64,000 bases of DNA, from assembly GCA_002293145.1 (NCBI GenBank), contig DBCO01000013.1, positions 1 through 64,000 on the forward strand. The letters are read 5' to 3'. This stretch comes from Akkermansiaceae bacterium UBA956 (GTDB lineage Bacteria; Verrucomicrobiota; Verrucomicrobiia; Verrucomicrobiales; Akkermansiaceae). The translations under genes were made by a program, and so were the position numbers. The notes below the pieces were generated by a model. It did not search any database. It worked only from the letters and a program-made list of their open reading frames with translations, and had not been told where the DNA came from. Below are positions 26,501 to 35,753 of the stretch, in pieces (the stretch's first letter is position 1; every line of letters starts with the position of its first letter).

Positions 26501-27441
26501 CAAGAGAGGTGTGGGTGCTGCCGAGTAGCATACGCGGGTCGCTCGCTGACATCGAGATTTTTTTTCTGACGCTCCCATTCCTGATCAACCCAGATCTGGC
26601 GAATGTAGTCGGCAGAAACGTTGCGCAGCGCGAGCAGACCATCGCGCTCGGCGCGGGCGAGAAAGACTTGAAGGATGGCGCAGGACATTTCGCCGAGATC
26701 GGCGAGATCGCGATTGCGGTGATGGCGGCAATCGAGATCACACTGCGCAAAGGCCTCCATGCCACACAGCTGGAGGGTATCGATCAAGTGCGTGGTCTCC
26801 ACTGCATAGCCACAAGGAAAGGACAATCGTTCTAGCAACGAACGACGCACCGCATACTCGCCGGCCAAAGGCTGGATGAACTCGCAGAGTTGCGGGTAAA
26901 ACAGCGAGAACAGCGGCCGCATCAGAATTTCAGAAACCCGACCGCCTCCTTGTTGCACGGGGCCATCGGTCGAGAGTAGAGGCCGACGGTAAAATGCCTT
27001 CACATACTGCGTGTGCGGATGCTCGGCATCCAGCAAGGGGCCGACCAATCCCGTAACAAATCCTGAATGAAAGTCGAGGATGTCGCCATCGATGAAACAA
27101 AAAATGCTGCCCTGCGCAACGAACTGGGATTTCCACAAATTTTCACCTTTGCCGGGATGATTCCCCCACTCTGGCGCGATGTCGGCTGCGGAAAATACAC
27201 GAGCTCCCGCTGCGCGAGCAACCTCACAGGTGCGATCCTGCGATCCGGAATCGATCACCAAAATTTCATCCACCAAGCCGACCTGATCCATCAACTCGCG
27301 GCGGATGGTCGCAACGATGTCCCCCACTGTTGCTTCCTCATTGAGAGTCGGGATGACAACACTGATCGACTCGCCCATGGCTTGTTTGCGAGCGAGCAAG
27401 GCCGAGAGATCGGAAAATTGTTGATGATGGTAATGCTTCAA
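26500..27441 (-). CDS. gpgS: Glucosyl-3-phosphoglycerate synthase (GT81)
   Basis: GpgS transfers glucose from a nucleotide sugar to 3-phosphoglycerate, the first step to glucosylglycerate. The 313-residue protein has SVVIPTLNEEATVGDIV, EILVIDSGSQDRTCEVARAAGA, a DGD metal motif in FCFIDGDILDF, YVKAFYRRPL, GGGRVSEILMRPL and QPLAGEYAVRRSLLE, all characteristic of GpgS. The proposed start is TTG at 27441, forming a TTGA overlap with the upstream stop; an ATG at 27378 would remove the N-terminal helix. No phosphatase (GpgP) gene is adjacent. Confidence 0.85.
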   Translation of the reverse strand: MKHYHHQQFSDLSALLARKQAMGESISVVIPTLNEEATVGDIVATIRRELMDQVGLVDEILVIDSGSQDRTCEVARAAGARVFSAADIAPEWGNHPGKGENLWKSQFVAQGSIFCFIDGDILDFHSGFVTGLVGPLLDAEHPHTQYVKAFYRRPLLSTDGPVQQGGGRVSEILMRPLFSLFYPQLCEFIQPLAGEYAVRRSLLERLSFPCGYAVETTHLIDTLQLCGMEAFAQCDLDCRHHRNRDLADLGEMSCAILQVFLARAERDGLLALRNVSADYIRQIWVDQEWERQKKNLDVSERPAYATRQHPHLS

Positions 27442-28238
27442 GATCCTTGATTTTTCCGCTGAAATTCCACCACCATCTCGCGCGATACCGCATAGACGGC
27501 CGCGCAGCGTGGGCACTGGACATTGATCACTTCCAGCTCGCCGAAAAGATCATCGAGTCGATCGTGCCACGAAGACAGCAAGGGCATAATTTTCAGCAAA
27601 TTGCAGCCGCAATGGAATCGCACACGCCGCACTTCTAACAGCTTGGTTTCCTCATCGCGCTCCATGTTTTTCACCGCCTCTACATCGAGCGCGGCAAGCC
27701 AATCGAGATCGCAATCGGGCTGTGCCACAACGATTGCGTAATCGTCATCGCCCATGTGAAAGGCGCGGCCGAGGCGTTGTTCGGATTGATGATAGAACTC
27801 CTCGAACCATTCGAGTGGATTGCGCGTGGGCATTTCCATCGATGAAACGCGCGGAGCTTTGCCATTCGGGGTGGTTGTTTGGGAGTAAAAATAATTGCGA
27901 TCCGGCTCGCGCACATCCTCAGTGAATAAGCGACCAATGATTGACTCCTGGGTGCAGCCACCAGCGGCAAAAAGATTCACGCGCGGGGCACGGAGATTGA
28001 CCGTCCAGCCCGTGGTTTCGGCCCAAGGCCGCGTCGTGAGGTAGAGACTGAGCATCACCAAGTGCTCCTTGAGCATCAGATCGAGCTCGGGATTGTGGCG
28101 GATTTTTTGCTCCATCAAATGGATGTAGTAGTCCGTAAACAAACCCGTAAAGGAAGCCCGCACCCACAGGGCATTGCGGTGTCGCACAAACACCGACTCC
28201 AAGCGTGTGAAATCTTCTTCGATCATTTCTTCATCCAT
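27438..28238 (-). CDS. Hsp33-like redox chaperone
   Basis: The 266-residue protein ends with a CxC and CxxC zinc-thiol module: FHCGCNLLKIM, then about 25 residues later INVQCPRCAAVYAVS. This is the C-terminal redox switch of Hsp33 (HslO). The N-terminal domain (FTRLESVFVRHRNALWVRASFTG) is compatible with the Hsp33 fold but divergent. Hsp33 becomes an ATP-independent holdase when oxidised. The ATG at 28238 is chosen; GTG at 28292 is an alternative. It heads a three-gene overlapping operon with gpgS and the GNAT gene. Confidence 0.68.
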   Translation of the reverse strand: MDEEMIEEDFTRLESVFVRHRNALWVRASFTGLFTDYYIHLMEQKIRHNPELDLMLKEHLVMLSLYLTTRPWAETTGWTVNLRAPRVNLFAAGGCTQESIIGRLFTEDVREPDRNYFYSQTTTPNGKAPRVSSMEMPTRNPLEWFEEFYHQSEQRLGRAFHMGDDDYAIVVAQPDCDLDWLAALDVEAVKNMERDEETKLLEVRRVRFHCGCNLLKIMPLLSSWHDRLDDLFGELEVINVQCPRCAAVYAVSREMVVEFQRKNQGS

Positions 28239-28378
28239 CGTCACTGCCCGATCATGCACCCGAAGCAAGAAAAATTCCAAGCGCGAAATCACAAAAATCA
28301 GAACAGTGCATCACGGAGAGTCGATCGCCGGTCATCGGCAACGCAAGTCTGCCGAGCGAATCTTCTCGCCCAAAAAAG

Positions 28379-28416
28379 TGAGACGATCATATCACCGCTT
28401 GCGATTGATGCGGTAG
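28379..28416 (+). promoter_or_regulatory. Copy A of a shared 38-bp sequence, candidate AraC operator
   Basis: It begins TGAGACGATCATA and matches copy B (32381-32418) at 30 of 38 positions without gaps. It lies 113 bases upstream of the haem-protein gene at 28530. The pairing suggests one regulator for both units. Confidence 0.5.
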
Positions 28417-28529
28417 TGAGTTGTGAAGATTTCGCGTAAATTGAAAAAGTTAGACAAGCTCGATCGTAAGAACACATTCGACTCCGCCGGAAGATCTGTG
28501 ATCCATGGCAAGATTTTCGCTTACCACTC

Positions 28530-31319
28530 ATGAAAGGATTTTCCATCGCACTGATCATTACTGCTGAGCTCCTATGTCGCGCCGCGGCACAGGGAGTTTA
28601 CGATGAAAAACCTTTGCGAGGAAATCTTTCCGATCTTCCCTTTGCGCAGACGGGACTGGGGCGGGAAGCGCATCGTTTTGCGAATGCCGAGGTGAATCGC
28701 TATCGCATCTATGATTATTACCAACGACAAGCGCAGTGGCACATCGAGCAAGCAAAAAATCCAGCGGCACAAGAAACATTGCTCCTACCCTTCACAGGGC
28801 TCGATGGTGGACGCAGAGGACACTGGGGAGTGACGAATGAGGTATCGATTCAGTCTCTGAAACGTGAGAAGCCGCCGATTCTGCCGTCGATGCTATCGCG
28901 CGGCGAGTATGGGTTGGAGTACATGACATTTCCCGCAAATGAATCCGTGATCGTCTATGATCTGCGCCTGCCCGGCATTTGCAGAGTACTCACCAGCGCT
29001 CGATTGATCTCACCTCCCGGACCATTTCGCGGCGCAGTGGATTGTTGGGGTTTCACCATCCAAGCAGAGGGCAAAGAATGGCTGCAGACGATTCAGCCAG
29101 AATGGTCAGCGGGTAGTCAAACAATCGCATTCAAAAGCTATCACACCAACGCAGGTGAGATCGCATATCGTCATGAAGTCGGCACCAGTGCCTTTCTGGA
29201 ACAAATCTCACTAGACGGAAAAGCCGATGATCTGGTGGTGATTCGGCGCTTTGCTTTTGCTGAGGGAATGCCTGAAATGCGCTTCAATCCGCAAGGTGCT
29301 GGTATCGTAAAAAAAGTGGCAGACGGCTTCTATCTCGCACCTGGACAAGATGGTGGATGTCAGCATTTACTCCAATTTGGTGGCGGGCTGAAACTTTCGT
29401 TAGATACTAACGGAAAAACTTTTGTACTGCATGCGGCCACTCGCAATGCATGGATGGAAGTGCGCACATGGAAAGGCAAACAAGACGCTCAGGCGCTCGC
29501 ACGGATCAATCGCATTCCTGCTCGCGATCCCTTGCAAACAATACAACAAAAAAAGCCAAGCTTTCCGCAGACCATAATTACCCAGGGACATCTGAATGCC
29601 GATCCAGCTGCGGCAAAGGGTGCCTATGAGATCGATGACATCAACTTGCCGATGGAAAATCCATGGAACCAACCGCTGACACTGAGTGGCATTGATTTTG
29701 ATGAAAACGGCATCGCTTATGTCTGCACGATGGTCGGCGATGTCTGGCGCATCGAGGGACTGGACAACGAACTCAAGCAAGTCAAATGGCGGCGCTTTGC
29801 ATCGGGACTAAACTTACCTATGGGGCTCGTGGTAGTCGATGGCGTGCCGCATGTGAGTTGCCGCAAGCAAATCATCAAACTGCACGATCAAAATGCTGAT
29901 CTGGAAGCGGACGAATACGAGCAATTCAATCGAGTAGAGCTTCCCCTCAGCGCCGAAAACGGTGGCGATCTTCGCTGTGATGCAGACGGAAATTTTTATC
30001 GCAATGGCGGAGTTGGCATTTTTTCGATCAGCGCCGATGGCAAGCAGGTAAAACAAGTGGGCGATGGCTCGCGCAATCCACTGGGCCTCGCCGTGCGCAA
30101 TGATGGCCTTGTTTTGTCCGATTCATCGGAAGGCGAAAACTACAATGGCGCTTGCACGGTATTCGAATCGATGCATCCTGAAAACACTCATTCTAGTAGC
30201 AAAAAACGCCGCATCCTTTATCTACCGCGCGGTATCGATAGCTCACCTGGCAGTAGAATTTTTATCAACGATCCACGCTTCGGACCTCTGGGCCACTCGA
30301 TCCTCGGCTTGAGTTATGGGACGGGAACTTGGTATAGCATGCTGCGGGATGAAAACGAAGGCACGCCACAAGCTGCGCTATGCCCGATGCCGGGAGAGTT
30401 TGCGAGTGGTGCGCTGCGGCTCGCAAAAAACCCACGCGATGGACAAATCTACTGCGTGGGGCTCGATGGCTGGGGCGACTATGCAGTGCAAGAAGGCTGC
30501 TTTCACCGCATCCGCTACAGTAGAAAAAAATCGCTAGTGGTCAGTGATTGGCAAGCGCATCGCAATGGATTACTGATCCACTTTCATGAACCGGTTGATC
30601 CCGCTTCACTCCAACGTGAGAAATTTTTTGCCCAACAATGGAACACTGTTGACTACCAAATCACCTACGGATCGGCGGATTACTCAGCTCGCTCGCCGCA
30701 AGAAATCGGACATGATCGCTTGCAGATCACACGCATCATCCCACAACAAGATCCGCGCGTGGTATTCTTTGAAATTCCCGATCTTTTGCCAGCCATGTAT
30801 ACGCAGTTGCACGGCAGCGTGCTCGATCCATCCGGCCAATCATTCACTCTAGATTTCTATGCCACCATCAATCGACTGCGGGCTGATTTTGCTGGAGCAG
30901 TTGCGTCCGATGCGGAAAAACCCGATACCTTGGTAGTGCGTGAAGAGGAACAAAATGGCAACACTTACGAAGTTGTATCAGGATTTTTCGACAAAAAAGT
31001 AGGTCGCGATGCCATCAAGCGTCCGATAGCAAACAAAATTCCATGGACCGCAGAGCAACTCGATTACGAGTGGGTGCGGAGTAACGTCATCGAACAAAAA
31101 TGCATCATCTGTCACCAAGCAGGAACGCCGCACGACCTCTCCACCTATGAGAAATTAAGCGCGAAAATCGTGCCCGGCAACCCGAACAAAAGCCACTTGA
31201 TTGGCATGCTCAAGACCAGCACCATGCCTCCGTATCCCCTGCCCTTACTTGACCCATCCACCATCGAGGCCCTCGAACAATGGATCAAAATGGGCGCGCC
31301 AAAGGAACGGAAAAACTGA
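28530..31319 (+). CDS. Large secreted haem-binding beta-propeller protein
   Basis: The 929-residue protein has a signal peptide (MKGFSIALIITAELLCRAAA). An N-terminal region of about 330 residues (contains YDLRLPGICRVL) precedes a propeller-like part (GIDFDENGIAYVCTMVGDVWRIEG ... GVGIFSISADGKQVKQVG). The C-terminus has a single cytochrome c motif C-I-I-C-H (858-862) in a segment shaped like the planctomycete-type c domain (KSHLIGMLKTSTMPPYPLP). Such proteins are common in PVC bacteria near polysaccharide-degradation genes. The exact reaction is unknown. Confidence 0.75.
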   Translation: MKGFSIALIITAELLCRAAAQGVYDEKPLRGNLSDLPFAQTGLGREAHRFANAEVNRYRIYDYYQRQAQWHIEQAKNPAAQETLLLPFTGLDGGRRGHWGVTNEVSIQSLKREKPPILPSMLSRGEYGLEYMTFPANESVIVYDLRLPGICRVLTSARLISPPGPFRGAVDCWGFTIQAEGKEWLQTIQPEWSAGSQTIAFKSYHTNAGEIAYRHEVGTSAFLEQISLDGKADDLVVIRRFAFAEGMPEMRFNPQGAGIVKKVADGFYLAPGQDGGCQHLLQFGGGLKLSLDTNGKTFVLHAATRNAWMEVRTWKGKQDAQALARINRIPARDPLQTIQQKKPSFPQTIITQGHLNADPAAAKGAYEIDDINLPMENPWNQPLTLSGIDFDENGIAYVCTMVGDVWRIEGLDNELKQVKWRRFASGLNLPMGLVVVDGVPHVSCRKQIIKLHDQNADLEADEYEQFNRVELPLSAENGGDLRCDADGNFYRNGGVGIFSISADGKQVKQVGDGSRNPLGLAVRNDGLVLSDSSEGENYNGACTVFESMHPENTHSSSKKRRILYLPRGIDSSPGSRIFINDPRFGPLGHSILGLSYGTGTWYSMLRDENEGTPQAALCPMPGEFASGALRLAKNPRDGQIYCVGLDGWGDYAVQEGCFHRIRYSRKKSLVVSDWQAHRNGLLIHFHEPVDPASLQREKFFAQQWNTVDYQITYGSADYSARSPQEIGHDRLQITRIIPQQDPRVVFFEIPDLLPAMYTQLHGSVLDPSGQSFTLDFYATINRLRADFAGAVASDAEKPDTLVVREEEQNGNTYEVVSGFFDKKVGRDAIKRPIANKIPWTAEQLDYEWVRSNVIEQKCIICHQAGTPHDLSTYEKLSAKIVPGNPNKSHLIGMLKTSTMPPYPLPLLDPSTIEALEQWIKMGAPKERKN

Positions 31320-31419
31320 GCATTTTTCTCATATGAGATCAGGAAGGATCAGTTTGAAGTTGTTAGATCAAAAGCTACATTCAGCCCCATTTGATTTAAA
31401 GCATAACCAAGGTTCGAAA

Positions 31420-32337
31420 TCACAAATCTTGCGCTGAGTTACCCGATGTTTTTTGCGCTTTGCGGTATTGACTGGGACTGCACTGTTCATGCCGTCGGAA
31501 TATGCGATTAAAAAAAGACAACTGATGGAACCCCGAGGCAAAGGCAATATCTACCACAGAACGCGGAGTCTCACGCAGCTCCCTTTTGGCCGCTTGCAAT
31601 CGTAGTTTATTGAGAAATTCGCTGAACGTATGCCCCGTCAATGCTTTGAATCGTCTCGCAAAAGTGGCGCGACTCATGTCAGCCGCAAGCATCACATCTT
31701 CCAAACGAACTTCATAGCGAAAGTTCGCAATCATATGCTGCACCGCGCGCGCAATCGCAGCTTGTTGTTGATCTTCACTTGCGAGATTAAAGGAACGCTG
31801 CGACAGAAAAGATTTGTCCGCGGCAGGGGCAGTCGCAAGCGTTGTAATCACATGCATCATCAGAGCGAGCTGAGCATGCCCTATGCGCTCAGGCAGCTCC
31901 TGTAACATGCGTGAGACAAGTTGAGCCGTCTGCCCTTTGATGTGTAAGCCCCTACCCGCTTTTTGAAAAAACGCATCGAGAACCGAATTTTCAGGAAAGG
32001 CCCAAAATGGATGACTCACAGGAAAATGCCACTGAATGGATACCCCGCTGCAATCACCACGTGTATGCCAATAATGCGGCAGATTTTCACCTAACAAAAC
32101 AAGATCGCCCGCTTGGAAAAATGCTATATGATCCCCTACGAAACGCGTCCCTTCTCCGGTAAGAAACAGAGTCAATTCCATCTCTTTGTGAAAGTGCCAA
32201 TGCGCGCCTTCTCCCGTGATCGGCAAGGTCTTGCCCTCGTCGATCACGCACTCGACCTCGCGCAGGTTGTTCTTCCATCGCAAAACCCGAAATGAGCGGC
32301 CTGAAGGGATTTGAACTAGTTCTCTCGCACCGAGCAT
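31420..32337 (-). CDS. AraC-family transcriptional regulator
   Basis: The 305-residue regulator has an N-terminal cupin sensor (GAHWHFHKEMELTLFLTGEGTRF, then DLVLLGENLPHYWH) and a C-terminal double helix-turn-helix of AraC/XylS type (VMLAADMSRATFARRFKALTGHTFSEFLNKLRL ... ASGFHQLSFFNRIFRRHEQCSP). It is divergent from the carbohydrate operon starting at 32451 and probably controls it. The start at 32337 is preferred over 32373 because the upstream one would enter the control region. Confidence 0.92.
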   Translation of the reverse strand: MLGARELVQIPSGRSFRVLRWKNNLREVECVIDEGKTLPITGEGAHWHFHKEMELTLFLTGEGTRFVGDHIAFFQAGDLVLLGENLPHYWHTRGDCSGVSIQWHFPVSHPFWAFPENSVLDAFFQKAGRGLHIKGQTAQLVSRMLQELPERIGHAQLALMMHVITTLATAPAADKSFLSQRSFNLASEDQQQAAIARAVQHMIANFRYEVRLEDVMLAADMSRATFARRFKALTGHTFSEFLNKLRLQAAKRELRETPRSVVDIAFASGFHQLSFFNRIFRRHEQCSPSQYRKAQKTSGNSAQDL

Positions 32338-32380
32338 GACCACTTTTATATCACAATGCCGTGCATTAGTCAATCTAATT

Positions 32381-32418
32381 TGAGACGATCATACCAGTTC
32401 GTGCGATGAATGAGGTAG
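32381..32418 (+). promoter_or_regulatory. Copy B of the shared 38-bp sequence, candidate AraC operator
   Basis: It begins TGAGACGATCATA and lies between the divergent araC-type gene and the isomerase operon. It matches copy A at 28379-28416. If the operon gene started at the ATG at 32406, this element would fall inside the coding sequence, which favours the later ATG at 32451. Confidence 0.55.
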
Positions 32419-32450
32419 CGTGCGATCAAGTAATCGACTATCAATGCAGT

Positions 32451-33497
32451 ATGTCAAGCACGTCAGCACCATATCGTTTTTCCTTTGGACCATGGAACAT
32501 TAGCGAAGGAGAAGACCCTTTCGGCGGACCGACACGTTCGAAGTTTTTGGATGAACAAAAATATGCGCTTTATCGTCCGTTGGGATTCGAAGGTGTGCAA
32601 TTTCACGACGACGATGTAGTACCAGATCTCGACTCCCTTTCGCCGGATCAAGTGAGTCGTAAAGTCGCAGAGGTCAAAGAAATGCTTACAAATCAAGGAC
32701 TCACTCCTGAGTTTGTGGCCCCACGATTATGGTTCGCATCGCAAACGCATGATGGTGCCTACACCTCCAATCTTGCCGCGGATCGCTGCTATGCATGGGA
32801 CCGGACTAAGAAGTGCATCGACATCGCCCGTGGCCTCGACTGCAAGGCGATTGTATTGTGGTTTGCTCGTGAAGGTACCTACATCCGCGAGGCTAAAGAC
32901 GCGCGACTTGCTTATCGACGATTGTTGGGAACAATCAATGATATCCTTGCTTACGATCAAGAAATCGAAATTTGGATCGAACCTAAACCGAACGAACCAA
33001 CGGATCAGGCATATGTGCCAACGATCGGGCATGCCATCGCACTAGCGTATGCATCTTCATCACCCGGGCGAGTGAAAGGGCTTATCGAGAGTGCCCATGC
33101 CATCCTAGCCGGCTTGGATCCCAGCGATGAAATGGCCTTTGCATTGGAGCATGATAAACTCGGCAGCGTTCATCTCAATGATCAAAACGGTCTAAAATAC
33201 GATCAAGACAAAAATTTCGGCAGCGCCAATCTGCGATCAGCCTTCAATCAAGTGCGTGTTCTTGAAGAATCAGGCTACGGTCAACGTGGTGAGTTCATCG
33301 GGCTCGATGTCAAAGCCATACGCACACAATCGGGCTATCCGGTGACGGATCACCTCAAAAACAGCCGTGAAATTTTTCTACATCTGGTGGACAAAGTCAG
33401 ATCCATGGATCAAACATTGGTAGAGCAATTCAGAAATGCGCGCGATTACGAAGCCATGGAACTATACATTATCAAGCACCTGATGGGATTGCGCTGA
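32451..33497 (+). CDS. Xylose-isomerase-like sugar isomerase with altered metal site
   Basis: The 348-residue barrel aligns with XylA: FSFGPWNISEG, the catalytic FHDDD (His52), EPKPNEP (Glu177, Lys179), E213xxH216, HLNDQNGLKYDQD (Asp251, Asp253) and LDVKAIR (Asp286). The aspartate of XylA in HIDLN is histidine here (His241). A histidine ligand at this place is known, from memory, in L-rhamnose isomerases. The protein is shorter than XylA. It probably isomerises an aldose other than xylose. First gene of the AraC-controlled operon. Confidence 0.8.
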   Translation: MSSTSAPYRFSFGPWNISEGEDPFGGPTRSKFLDEQKYALYRPLGFEGVQFHDDDVVPDLDSLSPDQVSRKVAEVKEMLTNQGLTPEFVAPRLWFASQTHDGAYTSNLAADRCYAWDRTKKCIDIARGLDCKAIVLWFAREGTYIREAKDARLAYRRLLGTINDILAYDQEIEIWIEPKPNEPTDQAYVPTIGHAIALAYASSSPGRVKGLIESAHAILAGLDPSDEMAFALEHDKLGSVHLNDQNGLKYDQDKNFGSANLRSAFNQVRVLEESGYGQRGEFIGLDVKAIRTQSGYPVTDHLKNSREIFLHLVDKVRSMDQTLVEQFRNARDYEAMELYIIKHLMGLR

Positions 33498-33529
33498 AAT
33501 ATAAAACCAAAAAACACACGATCGACTCT

Positions 33530-34360
33530 ATGAAATCATACCGCTTAAACCGTCTTTTTAATGCTCGCTCGGGCCGCTGTTTTGATGTCGCTGTGGATCA
33601 CGGGTTTTTTAACCAACCAGGCTTTCTCCAAGGGATCGAGGACATGCGTAAGGTGGTCAGAATTCTCGTCGATGCTGCGCCCGATGCTATTCAGATGACC
33701 GTTGGCCAAGCGCGACATCTTCAGGAAATACGCGGACGGGAAAAACCAAGCCTCGTTCTGCGCACCGATACCGCCAACATTTATGGCAAGGATTTGCCGA
33801 AAGTTTGTTTCAGCAACATGATCGAAGATGCGATGTTGCAGGCCGTGCGTCTTGATGCAGCTTGCGTTTGTGTCAATCTTTTCATGATTCCTGGTGCTCC
33901 CGAAATTCATGAGCAATGCATTTCTAACATCTTAAAACTCAAGCCCCAAGCCGACCACTATGGCATGCCGATGATGGTAGAGCCACTCGCCTTCCGACCT
34001 AATGAGCATGGCGGCGGCTACACCGTGAATGGCGATCAAGAATTGATCACACACTTGGTCCGTCAAGCCGTAGAACTTGGGGCCGACATCATCAAAGCGG
34101 ATCCCACGGATGATGTGAGCCTCTATCATCAAGTAGTCGAAACAGCAAGTGGCGTGCCCGTGTTGGTTCGCGGTGGTGGCCGTGTCAGCGATGAAGAAAT
34201 TTTCGAGAGAACTCACAAGCTCATTGAACAAGGAGTCTCAGGCATCGTCTATGGCCGCAATGTGATTCAACATCCGAATCCGAAAGGCATCACCCGCGCA
34301 CTGATGGCCATCGTTCACGAAGGTGCGAGCGTCGAAGCCGCGATGCAATTCCTTAAATAA
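33530..34360 (+). CDS. DhnA/LsrF-type class I aldolase
   Basis: The 276-residue protein has the DhnA-type aldolase layout: RLFNARSGRCFDVAVDHG at the N-terminus, the Schiff-base lysine in ADIIKADPTD (Lys189) and the phosphate-binding GGGRVSDEE and GIVYGRNV. Members cleave fructose-1,6-bisphosphate or related ketose phosphates, while LsrF acts on phospho-AI-2. With the operon's isomerase and PfkB kinase it would split a phosphorylated ketose. Substrate not defined. Confidence 0.82.
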   Translation: MKSYRLNRLFNARSGRCFDVAVDHGFFNQPGFLQGIEDMRKVVRILVDAAPDAIQMTVGQARHLQEIRGREKPSLVLRTDTANIYGKDLPKVCFSNMIEDAMLQAVRLDAACVCVNLFMIPGAPEIHEQCISNILKLKPQADHYGMPMMVEPLAFRPNEHGGGYTVNGDQELITHLVRQAVELGADIIKADPTDDVSLYHQVVETASGVPVLVRGGGRVSDEEIFERTHKLIEQGVSGIVYGRNVIQHPNPKGITRALMAIVHEGASVEAAMQFLK

Positions 34361-34367
34361 TCGCACT

Positions 34368-35747
34368 ATGAGCAGCTCTGTATGGATCAAAGAACTCGTC
34401 GACATCGTGGGACAGGATCACGTGCTCACAGCCAAAATCGACATCCTCCCATATTCGTTCGATGGCACGGCCACGCTCAAACAATCCCCGCTGGCGGTTG
34501 TTTTTCCGGCAAATACCTCTGAGGTAGCGGCCTGTGTTCGGCTCGCCATTCATCATGAAATCGCCGTAGTCACACGCGGGTCGGGAACGGGACTCAGTGG
34601 TGGCAGTGTGCCCTCGCCAAATTCGTTAGTCATCTGCCTCGTGAGGATGGACGCCGTACTTGCCGTCGATCCAGAAAATCTAACAGTGCGCGCCCAAGCC
34701 GGTGCCATCACACAAAAAATCGATGATGCCGCGGGGGAATATGGTTTGTTTTACCCACCCGATCCTGGTTCGATCAAAATCAGCACGATTGGCGGAAATG
34801 TCGCCGAAAACTCCGGCGGCTTGCGCGGCTTAAAGTATGGAGTCACCAGAGACTACGTGATGGAGTTGGAAGTCGTGCTGCCGGATGCAAGCATCGTTCG
34901 ACTGGGTAATGCCTGTGTCAAAGATGTGGCTGGCTATTCCTTAAAGGATCTTTTTATCGGCTCAGAAGGAACCTTAGGCATTGTAACCGAGGTATTGCTC
35001 AAGCTCTTGCCCAAGCCCGAGGCGCGGCGGACCATGCTTGCCACCTATGCTCGTATGGAAGATGCCGCTGAAACAGTGTCCGCAATCATCGCGGCGCGGA
35101 TCATTCCCTGTACGTTAGAGTTTCTCGATCAAACCACCATTCGTTGCGTCGAAGATTTTTGTCGGATCGGACTACCCACAGATGCAGCCGCCTTGTTACT
35201 CATGGAGACTGATGGTCATCCCGCTGCGGTGGCCGATGAAGCCGAACGCATGGAAGCAATCGCGCGGAAGATGGGCGCAAGCTCTATACGCGTTGCCAAA
35301 GATACGAACGAGGCAGCAGTGCTGGCCACGGCTCGTCGCAGCGCGTTTTCCGCTCTAGCGAGACTGCGCCCCACAACAATTCTCGAAGATGTCACAGTGC
35401 CCCGCAATCAATTGGCAACGATGGTTTCATTCATCAATGAAGTGGCGTCTCGCTACGGATTGCTGGTTGGCACCTTTGGTCACATGGGTGATGGAAATTT
35501 ACATCCTACATTTTTAGCCGACGAAAAAGATGCCGATGAAATGAAACGCGTTCATCTTGCGCTCAATGAAATCGTCACGCGTACCATCGAACTAGGCGGC
35601 ACCATTACTGGCGAACACGGTGTAGGACTCGCTAAGCGCGAGTGGCTCGCCCAGCAAGTTGGCGACGCCTCACTTTCGTTGATGAAGTTAGTCAAGCATT
35701 CGCTCGATCCACGCAATTTGTTGAATCCGGGGAAAATTTTTCATTGA
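34368..35747 (+). CDS. FAD-linked 2-hydroxyacid oxidase, GlcD-like
   Basis: The 459-residue protein has the VAO/PCMH FAD domain (RGSGTGLSGGSVP, then SIKISTIGGNVAENSGGLRGLKYG) and the C-terminal GlcD cap ending in GEHGVGLAKREWLA. GlcD subunits oxidise glycolate or D-lactate. The start is the ATG at 34368; the frame is open upstream into the aldolase gene. GlcF follows 6 bases downstream. A GlcE subunit is not present. Confidence 0.9.
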   Translation: MSSSVWIKELVDIVGQDHVLTAKIDILPYSFDGTATLKQSPLAVVFPANTSEVAACVRLAIHHEIAVVTRGSGTGLSGGSVPSPNSLVICLVRMDAVLAVDPENLTVRAQAGAITQKIDDAAGEYGLFYPPDPGSIKISTIGGNVAENSGGLRGLKYGVTRDYVMELEVVLPDASIVRLGNACVKDVAGYSLKDLFIGSEGTLGIVTEVLLKLLPKPEARRTMLATYARMEDAAETVSAIIAARIIPCTLEFLDQTTIRCVEDFCRIGLPTDAAALLLMETDGHPAAVADEAERMEAIARKMGASSIRVAKDTNEAAVLATARRSAFSALARLRPTTILEDVTVPRNQLATMVSFINEVASRYGLLVGTFGHMGDGNLHPTFLADEKDADEMKRVHLALNEIVTRTIELGGTITGEHGVGLAKREWLAQQVGDASLSLMKLVKHSLDPRNLLNPGKIFH

Positions 35748-35753
35748 ACAAAC

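Noticed and set aside
32406..32450. Start of the isomerase at the ATG at 32406
   Set aside because: It would place the shared 38-bp element inside the coding sequence, and the extra 15 residues have no counterpart in XylA.
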